Assembly: GCA_018715285.1 (NCBI GenBank)
Contig: DVLW01000119.1
Location: forward strand, 1 to 12,128
Source: Candidatus Faecivivens stercoripullorum
GTDB lineage: Bacteria > Bacillota > Clostridia > Oscillospirales > Ruminococcaceae
Direction of reading: 5' to 3'
Length of the DNA: 12,128 nucleotides
Shown here piece by piece: positions 1 to 6,112 of this stretch. A program made the position numbers and the translations under genes. The notes beneath the pieces were generated by a model that ran no database searches, was not told the DNA's origin, and worked only from the letters and a program-made list of their open reading frames with translations. Each line of letters begins with the position of its first letter. The first letter of the stretch is position 1.

Positions 1-1382
1 CCGAAAGTTATCTGACCGATTACAAGGTAGTGGATGCAGTCAGAATGGAAATCGACGAGGGAAATTATATTTATAACGACACCAGCTGGAAATTTTACGA
101 TGTTGACGGCTGCGGATACATGGTTCAGGTACTCGTATACGAAGGAATGTATTTTTGCTGCTGGATACGAACCGAACTGATTTTCTCCTTTCTGGATGAC
201 ATGACCCAAAGCGGGAACGGCTTTTATTCACTGGTCAATCGATACGGAGAACCGCTGACCAGTGTCGAACGTTTTGAGTCGATGGAAGTCAACGTCCAAA
301 GCGGACAGGTAGAATGTGACAAAAGAGGGTACGAAGCCAATGTGGTCTATCCGTCGTATATGTCGGTCGGGGTTGTGGTTGTCGACCGGGAATTTCTGGG
401 GCTGGACGATGCCGGTGTGTATGTCCTGCTGGTACTGGTTGCCTTTTTGATTGTCCTGTCCATCTCGATTTACATCATTCACTATTTCCGGCAGTATATC
501 CAGCAGCCGCTGGAATCCTTTCAAAACCATGTCAGCAGCTATGTTCAGGAGAAAAAGAATTCCCGGCAGCATGGTTTTGCCGAGCTGAGCCAGATGGAAG
601 ATGCTTTCGGCGTACTGGAAGAGCAGGTACGTGCACTGAAAATCGACGTTTACGAGCAGAAGCTCAGCCGGACACGGACTGAACTGGAATACCTGCAAAA
701 CCAGATCAAGCCGCACTTTTTTGTCAACTGCTTTTCCATCATCCACGGCATGGCGGAACGGCGGCAGTACGACCGGATTCAGGAACTGTGCCTGATACTT
801 TCAGGGTATGTGCGTTATCTGCTGACCGGCAGTTTTAAAAAGGTACCGCTCAGCCGGGAACTGGAACAGATTGGGGACTTTTTAAATATTCAGAATATCC
901 GTTTTCATACCGAAAATTCGATGGATTCTGATGTAGACGAAGATCTTCTTGACTGTCTGATTCCGCCGGTCACCCTGCTGACCTTTGTTGAGAATACCGT
1001 CAAACACAATAAATTCAAACGGGATGACCTGTGTGTAACTGTTTCGGCAGAAGAGGTTATTTCGGGAAACGAGCATAGACTGCGGATGAAGGTTGCCGAC
1101 AATGGAATCGGGCTTTCGACCGAAGCGCTCGCCAAAAGCCAGGAACTGCTGGCTGCCATCCGCAAAGCGATGCTGATGGACGGGCCGCAGCCGGATAACG
1201 AAAACAACGGTGGGCATATCGGCCTTGGCAATGTTTACCGGCGGCTTTTGATGTTTTACGGCAACCGTGCAGATATGGACATCGTCAGCAATACCGGAAT
1301 TGGAACGGTTGTCACCATGACGATTCCCATCGAACGGGAAGAGCCGCCGCAAAAAGGGATGCTGCCTCCGCGCCGGTTATAA
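1..1382 (+). CDS. Sensor histidine kinase, YesM/LytS type (5' end outside the window)
   Basis: This is the C-terminal 459 codons of a membrane sensor kinase; the frame is open from position 3 to the left edge, so the true start lies upstream. About 130 residues of an extracytoplasmic sensor region come first. One strongly hydrophobic membrane helix follows (nt ~415-490), then a short HAMP/coiled-coil linker. The His_kinase dimerisation motif reads LQNQIKPHFFVN, with the probable phospho-acceptor His at nt 714-716. The ATPase domain shows the N box (FVENTVKHN, Asn at nt 993-995), the G1 box (DNGIG, nt ~1098) and the G2 box (GLGN, nt ~1222). In Bacillota such kinases usually pair with an AraC-type response regulator and sit beside sugar ABC transporters. 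Neither is in the window, so they may lie upstream. The signal sensed is unknown. Family assignment is firm; a link to the downstream operon is inference. Confidence 0.93.
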   Translation, partial: ESYLTDYKVVDAVRMEIDEGNYIYNDTSWKFYDVDGCGYMVQVLVYEGMYFCCWIRTELIFSFLDDMTQSGNGFYSLVNRYGEPLTSVERFESMEVNVQSGQVECDKRGYEANVVYPSYMSVGVVVVDREFLGLDDAGVYVLLVLVAFLIVLSISIYIIHYFRQYIQQPLESFQNHVSSYVQEKKNSRQHGFAELSQMEDAFGVLEEQVRALKIDVYEQKLSRTRTELEYLQNQIKPHFFVNCFSIIHGMAERRQYDRIQELCLILSGYVRYLLTGSFKKVPLSRELEQIGDFLNIQNIRFHTENSMDSDVDEDLLDCLIPPVTLLTFVENTVKHNKFKRDDLCVTVSAEEVISGNEHRLRMKVADNGIGLSTEALAKSQELLAAIRKAMLMDGPQPDNENNGGHIGLGNVYRRLLMFYGNRADMDIVSNTGIGTVVTMTIPIEREEPPQKGMLPPRRL

Positions 1383-1443
1383 TCTGACAGGATGAGCGTA
1401 CCAAAAAACAGTGCGAAAAATTGTGTAAGATGTCGCTTGTAAT

Positions 1444-1471
1444 TTGGGAGAATATCGGTTATCCTTATAGT
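1444..1471 (+). promoter_or_regulatory. Candidate sigma-A promoter of the ROK gene
   Basis: A -35-like TTGGGA (1444-1449) and a -10-like TATAGT (1466-1471) are 16 nt apart. A-rich sequence lies upstream (1401-1430). The predicted start of transcription is near 1478, inside the palindromic operator at 1476-1498. That position suits autorepression. The call rests on motif match only. Confidence 0.5.
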
Positions 1472-1475
1472 ACAG

Positions 1476-1498
1476 GATATTTAATGTTTTTAATAAAC
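1476..1498 (+). promoter_or_regulatory. Probable ROK operator, copy A (autoregulatory, weak left half)
   Basis: The right half-site TTTAATAAAC (1489-1498) is identical to the right half of operator C at 2828-2850. The left half (1476-1485, GATATTTAAT) matches GTTTCTTAAA at 6 of 10 positions with the same 3-nt spacer. It lies between the candidate -10 and the ribosome binding site of the ROK gene, where a bound repressor would block transcription. Confidence 0.6.
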
Positions 1499-1516
1499 CA
1501 GGAGCGATCATAAAAG

Positions 1517-2722
1517 ATGGAAGGAAATAAATCATCCGGTGGGCTGCCGGAAGTACGCAGACAAAACCGTGCCCATATCCGCGAGGTGATTTATCGCCGT
1601 GCGCCGGTCACCCGAACGGAGATTGCCTCTGAACTGGGGCTGACGCTGCCAACCGTCACCACAAGCGTTGCAAAAATGCTGGAAGACGGGCTTTTGCTGG
1701 AAAGTCCCAGTCCGGACAGTGTCGGAAGCGCCGGTGGACGGCCGCCGCTGCTGTTACGGTTTAATCCGAAGGCTGGATACGCAATTGGGGTTGAATTGGG
1801 ACCGTATGAAACCGCCATTCTGCTAAGCGATCTGGAAGGGACGATTGTTTCAAAAAAGGTTTTGCCGACCGCTCCGGCGGATTACGAAGAGATGCTCTGT
1901 CAGCTGGAAACTGAGCTGACACCTTTGCTGCAAAACAAACCGATGGGAATCGGCCTTGGACTGCCTGGTTTTATCCGGCAGGACAGCGGCGAGATACGAA
2001 CCAGTGTCCTCGACCGGCGATGGAATGACCGTCCAATAGCCGCGGATTTGTCCCGCCGGCTGGGTGTACCGGTTATTGCCGATAACAACGTCCGAATGCG
2101 GGCACGCGGACAGGCGCTGTTTCATGGAAAAGAGACGCAGGACCTGTTTGCTTACCTGTTTGTATCCAAAGGCATAGCCTGTCCTCTGATGATTCGTGGA
2201 CACGTCTTGTCCGGGTCGACCTCAGGTGCAGGCGAACTTGGACACATGGTCATGCAGCCGGGCGGCCCGATCTGCCCGACCTGCGGGAAACGCGGCTGTC
2301 TTGAGTCGCTGACCGGCGAGACGGCTATTTTACGTGACTGTACCGAACAGCTGCAATACGGCCACGCTGGGATACTGGCGAAGATCTGCGGTGAAAATCC
2401 GCCGGATATCCGTGCTGTTTTGCAGGCGCAGCAGGCAGGGGATACCGATATAGCAGATGTGATGGAAAATGCACTGCGGTATCTTGGTCTGGCACTAGCC
2501 AACGTCGTCAATCTGATTTCACCGGCGCAGGTACTGGTGGAAGGGTATATCTTCCGTTATCAGCCCAATCAGGAACTGCTGCTGAAATATGCGCGTTCCC
2601 ACTTTTTCGGGCTGAATGCGCAGGAAGTACAGATACGGTTTCTGGATTTTGACCGGTACGGCGGCGCGCTTGGAGCAGCTTCCGCGGTTATCGAGCGATT
2701 TTGTATTCAGGGAGAAATTTGA
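1517..2722 (+). CDS. ROK-family transcriptional repressor (XylR/NagC type)
   Basis: This 401-residue protein is a probable sugar-responsive repressor. Residues ~15-60 form a winged helix-turn-helix (RTEIASELGLTLPTVTTSVA). The rest is a ROK sugar-binding domain with the zinc site His243, Cys253, Cys256 and Cys261 (CPTCGKRGCLE). In ROK kinases the catalytic Asp lies in an ENDAN-type motif; here that motif reads DNN (189-191), with Asn191 at the Asp position. The N-terminal ATP loop (normally DIGGTK-like) reads ELGPYET. The protein should therefore bind sugar but not phosphorylate it. ATG 1517 has AGGAG at 1500-1504. A palindrome resembling those before the PFK gene sits just upstream, so this protein most likely represses itself and the downstream six-gene operon. 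The inducer is unknown and could be a sugar released by the GH3 enzyme or an intermediate of the pathway. Confidence 0.92.
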   Translation: MEGNKSSGGLPEVRRQNRAHIREVIYRRAPVTRTEIASELGLTLPTVTTSVAKMLEDGLLLESPSPDSVGSAGGRPPLLLRFNPKAGYAIGVELGPYETAILLSDLEGTIVSKKVLPTAPADYEEMLCQLETELTPLLQNKPMGIGLGLPGFIRQDSGEIRTSVLDRRWNDRPIAADLSRRLGVPVIADNNVRMRARGQALFHGKETQDLFAYLFVSKGIACPLMIRGHVLSGSTSGAGELGHMVMQPGGPICPTCGKRGCLESLTGETAILRDCTEQLQYGHAGILAKICGENPPDIRAVLQAQQAGDTDIADVMENALRYLGLALANVVNLISPAQVLVEGYIFRYQPNQELLLKYARSHFFGLNAQEVQIRFLDFDRYGGALGAASAVIERFCIQGEI

Positions 2723-2724
2723 AG

Positions 2725-2772
2725 ATTACCCGGTATACAGGTTAACGGACAGATAGCCTGTAAACCGGTAAT
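2725..2772 (+). other. Long imperfect stem-loop just after the ROK stop codon
   Basis: The arms at 2725-2741 and 2757-2772 pair over 15 bp with one bulged C and one A-A mismatch, around a 15-nt loop. The structure begins two bases after the ROK stop codon. No T tract follows, so it is not a standard intrinsic terminator. It could protect or process the mRNA 3' end, or be a DNA site for another regulator. The function is unknown. Confidence 0.55.
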
Positions 2773-2776
2773 GTGT

Positions 2777-2820
2777 GGGATGTTTCTTAAATATTTTAAA
2801 AAACATCCCGAGGATTTTTT
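2777..2820 (+). terminator. Possible intrinsic terminator after the ROK gene, overlapping operator B
   Basis: GGGATGTTT (2777-2785) pairs perfectly with AAACATCCC (2801-2809). A T6 run (2815-2820) follows after a 5-nt gap. The hairpin contains operator B. The five bases between stem and T run make it weaker than a textbook terminator. A second hairpin (A6 and TCC at 2798-2808 with GGA and T6 at 2812-2820) would compete with it. Confidence 0.45.
2782..2804 (+). promoter_or_regulatory. Probable ROK operator, copy B (upstream of the sugar operon)
   Basis: The palindrome has half-sites GTTTCTTAAA (2782-2791) and TTTAAAAAAC (2795-2804) with a 3-nt spacer. The two halves agree at 9 of 10 positions after reverse complementing. 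Its centre is 46 bp from that of copy C. AT-rich palindromes of this kind are usual for XylR/NagC-type ROK repressors. Confidence 0.7.
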
Positions 2821-2825
2821 ATAGC
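2795..2825 (+). promoter_or_regulatory. Weak candidate promoter of the six-gene operon
   Basis: A -10-like TATAGC (2820-2825) sits 8 nt before operator C. This matches the ROK promoter, where TATAGT begins 10 nt before operator A. The -35 is poor: TTTAAA (2795-2800) with 19 nt spacing, lying in operator B. If correct, copy B would cover the -35 and copy C the transcription start. The evidence is mostly this parallel layout. Confidence 0.3.
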
Positions 2826-2827
2826 AA

Positions 2828-2850
2828 GTTTCTTAAACTTTTTAATAAAC
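2828..2850 (+). promoter_or_regulatory. Probable ROK operator, copy C (upstream of the sugar operon)
   Basis: The half-sites are GTTTCTTAAA (2828-2837) and TTTAATAAAC (2841-2850), separated by CTT. They agree at 9 of 10 positions. The left half is identical to that of copy B and the right half to that of copy A, which ties the three sites together. The site ends 23 nt before the PFK start codon, just before its ribosome binding site. Confidence 0.72.
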
Positions 2851-2873
2851 ATTCTCATGAAAGGAACGACGAT

Positions 2874-4040
2874 ATGAAAAACCTGTTGATTATGCACGGC
2901 GGCGGACCGACCGCAGTCATCAATTCATCGCTGTATGGTGCCATTCGTGAAGCAAAAAAGCACAGCGATGTGCAGCATATTTACGCGGCCATCGGCGGCA
3001 GCGGCGGTTTGACGCGGGAACAGCTTCAGGATTTAAGAGAGATACCCGAAGCACAGCTGGAACTGCTTCTTTCAACACCGGGTTCTGCTATCGGAACCTC
3101 GCGTGACCGTCTCCGTGAAGCAGAGTATCAAAAGATGGCAGAGGTCATCCAGAAATATAACATCGACTGTATTCTCTGTAACGGCGGCAACGGAACGATG
3201 GACACCTGCGGGAAACTCTATCAGGAGTGCACCCGACAGGGAATGGACGTTCGGGTAATCGGAATTCCGAAAACCATGGACAACGATATCGCCGTCACCG
3301 ACCATGCACCCGGATATGGAAGTGCTGCCCGGTATATTGCAGTCAGCACCCGGGAACTGTGCATGGACGTCGCGTCAATGCCGATACATGTTGTCATTCT
3401 GGAGACATCGGGACGGAATGCCGGATGGGTTGCAGCGTCATCTGCACTCGCCGCAGGGAATGGATGTTCCGGACCCGACCTGATTTATCTGCCGGAACGG
3501 GCGTTTTCAGAAGAGAAGTTTTTGCAGGACGTCAGTGAGCTGCTGACCCGGAAGAAAGGGTTGGTTGTTGTCGTCAGTGAAGGACTGTGTCGGGAAGACG
3601 GTCAGCCGGTCGCGGAACCATCCTTTACCATTGGCCGGGATGTTTATTTTGGCGACGTCGGCGGTTATCTGGCAGGACTGGTACAGAAAAAGCTGGGATA
3701 TAAAGCCCGGGCGGAAAAACCGGGACTGTTGGGACGTGCTTCCATCTGCTGTCAGAGTACGGTTGACCGGGATGAAGCAATTATTGCCGGAGAAATGGCA
3801 TGTCGTGCCGTGCTGGAAGGTGAGACCGGAAAAATGGTCGCGTTCCGGCGTGTATCGGATGAACCTTACCGTGTCGAGCCATTTCTGGTATCAATTCAGG
3901 AAGTTATGCTGACCGAGAAAAAAGTCCCGAATGAATTTATCAATTCTGAGGGCAACCATGTAACCGACGCATTTATCCAGTGGGCAGCACCGCTGATTGG
4001 CGGCACGCTGCCGGAAATGGTAAGTTTCCGAAACGACTGA
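2874..4040 (+). CDS. 6-phosphofructokinase-family sugar-phosphate kinase
   Basis: This 388-residue protein belongs to the PFK superfamily, which phosphorylates a ketose phosphate (classically fructose 6-phosphate at C1) with ATP or pyrophosphate. The N-terminal loop is HGGGPTAVINSS (8-19). The Mg/donor motif is GGNGTMDT (104-111). The catalytic motif is PKTMDND (132-138), with Asp136 as the expected base. A PGLLGRASICCQSTVDRDEA segment matches the PFK substrate region. The Lys after Pro (PKT) is typical of PPi-type enzymes, whereas Gly107 is typical of ATP users. The usual Mg-binding Asp is Asn106. Donor and substrate therefore cannot be fixed by sequence. ATG 2874 is chosen because AAGGA (2861-2865) precedes it; a longer reading from GTG 2775 would run through both operators. 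First gene of the operon, 32 nt before the aldolase gene. Confidence 0.9.
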   Translation: MKNLLIMHGGGPTAVINSSLYGAIREAKKHSDVQHIYAAIGGSGGLTREQLQDLREIPEAQLELLLSTPGSAIGTSRDRLREAEYQKMAEVIQKYNIDCILCNGGNGTMDTCGKLYQECTRQGMDVRVIGIPKTMDNDIAVTDHAPGYGSAARYIAVSTRELCMDVASMPIHVVILETSGRNAGWVAASSALAAGNGCSGPDLIYLPERAFSEEKFLQDVSELLTRKKGLVVVVSEGLCREDGQPVAEPSFTIGRDVYFGDVGGYLAGLVQKKLGYKARAEKPGLLGRASICCQSTVDRDEAIIAGEMACRAVLEGETGKMVAFRRVSDEPYRVEPFLVSIQEVMLTEKKVPNEFINSEGNHVTDAFIQWAAPLIGGTLPEMVSFRND

Positions 4041-4072
4041 TTCTGAGAAAATACAAAAGGAGAACAGAGACT

Positions 4073-5227
4073 ATGCTGGTACCAATGAGAGCGATTTTAG
4101 AGACAGCAGACCGCGGGAATTACGCGCAGGGTGCATTCAACGTCAACGCAGTCGCACAGGCGAAAGCGGCGATTGAAGTACATGAAATGTTCCGCAGTCC
4201 GGCAATTTTGCAGGGTGCAGACCTTGCAAACGGTTTTATGGGTGGCCGGACAGACTTTGCAAACGCAACGCTGGAAGATAAAAAACGTGGTGCAAAACGG
4301 ATAGCCGACGCGGTCCGAAAATTCGGTGAAACTTCACCGATTCCGATTGCGCTGCACCTCGACCACGGCAAAAACCTTGATTCCTGCATTGCCGCGATTG
4401 AAGGCGGATACACCTCAGTCATGATCGATGGAAGCGCACTGTCATTTGATGAAAATGTCGAGCTGACCCGTGAAGTTGTACGGTATGCTCATCCGCTTGG
4501 CGTGACGGTTGAAGGTGAACTCGGGGTACTCGCAGGGGTGGAAGACCATGTTTTTTCGGAAACCTCTACCTACACCAACCCGCTCAAAGCGATTGAGTTT
4601 TTCAAAAAGACCGGCTGTGACGCGCTGGCGATCAGTTACGGTACCTGCCACGGTGCCAACAAAGGCCGTGATACCAAAATCCGCCGGGAAATCGCGATTG
4701 CCATCAAAGAATCGATGCGGCATGAAGGAATTGACGGATTTCTGGTATCGCATGGTTCCTCGACCGTCCCACAGTATATTGTCCGGGAGATCAACGCAAT
4801 GGGCGGCAAAATCGAAAATGCCCACGGTATCCCGATTGAACAGCTGATTGACGTTTCCCACTGCGGTATCAGCAAGATCAATGTCGACACCGATATCCGT
4901 CTGGCCGTCACCCGGAATATGAAGGAACTTTTCCGGGATCATCCGTCTCTGCGGGAAAGCAGTTCCATCGGGGAAATTTACCGGCTCTTAGAAGCAAACC
5001 TGTCGGCATTTGACCCGCGCGTCTTTTTCCCGCCGATTATGAACACCGTAACGACCGGAAATATCCCGGACGCAGACGTCGAAAGGATTATCGACTGTGT
5101 AGAACGAGGTGTCAAAGAGGTCATCGGGACACTGATTGTCCAGTTTGGCAGTTACGGAAAAGCACCGGAAGTCGAACAGGTATCCCTTGAACAGATGGCA
5201 GCGCGGTACCGGGAAAAGGGTATCTGA
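4073..5227 (+). CDS. Class II (zinc) fructose-bisphosphate-type aldolase
   Basis: This 384-residue cytosolic enzyme should cleave a ketose 1-phosphate or 1,6-bisphosphate to dihydroxyacetone phosphate and an aldehyde, or run the reverse. The catalytic Asp97 and zinc ligand His98 are in HLDHGK. Further zinc ligands are His193 (GTCHGANKG) and His227 (SHGSSTVP). Binding of the DHAP-side phosphate is supported by GSS and by KINVDTD. The core motifs look intact, unlike those of its neighbours. The HGSSTVPQ form and the C-terminal FDPR segment resemble the CbbA/class IIB branch. About 20-25 extra residues appear to follow FDPR (NTVTTGNIPDADVERI region). ATG 4073 has AGGAG at 4058-4062. Whether the substrate is fructose 1,6-bisphosphate or a modified ketose phosphate is not decided by the sequence. 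Confidence 0.94.
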   Translation: MLVPMRAILETADRGNYAQGAFNVNAVAQAKAAIEVHEMFRSPAILQGADLANGFMGGRTDFANATLEDKKRGAKRIADAVRKFGETSPIPIALHLDHGKNLDSCIAAIEGGYTSVMIDGSALSFDENVELTREVVRYAHPLGVTVEGELGVLAGVEDHVFSETSTYTNPLKAIEFFKKTGCDALAISYGTCHGANKGRDTKIRREIAIAIKESMRHEGIDGFLVSHGSSTVPQYIVREINAMGGKIENAHGIPIEQLIDVSHCGISKINVDTDIRLAVTRNMKELFRDHPSLRESSSIGEIYRLLEANLSAFDPRVFFPPIMNTVTTGNIPDADVERIIDCVERGVKEVIGTLIVQFGSYGKAPEVEQVSLEQMAARYREKGI

Positions 5228-5243
5228 TGAAAGGAGAAGGGCA

Positions 5244-6080
5244 ATGAAATACATTTTTTTGAATCTGAAACGTTTTGACATTCCGACCGAATTTGGCGGC
5301 GTCAACCGGCTGGCACCGGTTCCCGAATGGGGAAAAACGGTGGTTGAATCGACACAGGAGAAACTTTCTGCCTATTCTCCGGAACAGGTAACCTTTGCCG
5401 CCTTCCTTCCGGAAGCACACCTGCTTTCGGCTGCTGCCGCAAGGGAAACCGATAGCCCGCTTCACCTCGGAAGTCAGGGAGTCCACCGGCTGGACACTGC
5501 ACCCGGCGGCAACTTCGGCGCATTTACCACCAGTCTTCCGGCAGCGGCAGTCTGTGCGATGGGGATGGAATGGACGCTGATCGGGCACTGTGAAGAACGA
5601 AACAACTACGCGCAGATTCTCGCGGAAGCAGGCGTACACGACCCGGAAGCGGTCAACCGTCTGCTGAATCAGGAAGTACGTGCAGCAGCTGCACGCGGAC
5701 TGAAAATCCTGTACTGCATCGGTGAAAAGAGCGAGGAACAGGAAAACTGGCAGCAGGTTTTGCAGGCGCAGATTGAAACTGGGCTTGCAGGCGTTGACCG
5801 CAGTCAGGTAGTGATTGCCTATGAACCGGTATGGTCAATCGGTCCCGGAAAGACACCGGCCGATAAATCGTACATCACCAAAGTCGCCCGTTTTGTCAAG
5901 CAACTGACCGGCGGAATGGACATAGTATACGGCGGCGGTCTGAAATCGGACAATGCTTCGATGCTTGCATCGATTGACGAAATCGACGGCGGACTGATTG
6001 CGTTGACCCGATTCAGCGGAGAGATCGGATTTTACCCGGATGAATATCTCGAAATCATCCGTCTGTATCTTGGAAACTGA
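5244..6080 (+). CDS. Triosephosphate isomerase homologue with altered phosphate loop
   Basis: This 278-residue TIM-barrel protein is somewhat longer than the usual ~250. The catalytic set is present: Lys9 (NLKRF), His115 (IGHCEER, normally IGHSERR) and Glu194 in YEPVWSIGPGKT, the mobile loop 6. The YGGGL motif (229-233) stands for YGGSV. The loop-8 motif normally ends in GGASL, whose glycines hold the substrate phosphate. Here the segment reads GGLIALTRF (249-257), so those glycines become Ala253 and Leu254, with Arg256 at the Ser position. I expect an aldose-ketose isomerase, possibly not acting on ordinary triose phosphate. Related TIM paralogues serve tetrose phosphates in erythritol catabolism. 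ATG 5244 follows AAGGAG (5231-5236), 16 nt after the aldolase stop, the tightest junction in the operon, so the two are probably translated together. Confidence 0.88.
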   Translation: MKYIFLNLKRFDIPTEFGGVNRLAPVPEWGKTVVESTQEKLSAYSPEQVTFAAFLPEAHLLSAAAARETDSPLHLGSQGVHRLDTAPGGNFGAFTTSLPAAAVCAMGMEWTLIGHCEERNNYAQILAEAGVHDPEAVNRLLNQEVRAAAARGLKILYCIGEKSEEQENWQQVLQAQIETGLAGVDRSQVVIAYEPVWSIGPGKTPADKSYITKVARFVKQLTGGMDIVYGGGLKSDNASMLASIDEIDGGLIALTRFSGEIGFYPDEYLEIIRLYLGN

Positions 6081-6112
6081 TATTGCTGACTAAGAGAGGA
6101 GCAGTTATTGAT

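Noticed and set aside
1383..1516. Terminator after the histidine kinase gene
   Set aside because: I found no convincing hairpin with a T run in this gap.
2759..2772. Catabolite-response (cre)-like site TGTAAACCGGTAAT
   Set aside because: The central CG and the right half do not fit the cre consensus, and the bases are explained as one arm of the stem-loop.
2775..2873. N-terminal extension of the PFK gene from GTG 2775
   Set aside because: It would translate through both palindromic operators and the hairpin, gives an unusual AT-rich leader peptide, and ATG 2874 has a good ribosome binding site and starts the family's N-terminal strand.
6083..6112. Earlier TTG start for the LarA-like gene
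   Set aside because: It begins two bases after the TIM stop codon, before the GAGAGGAG site that fits ATG 6113.
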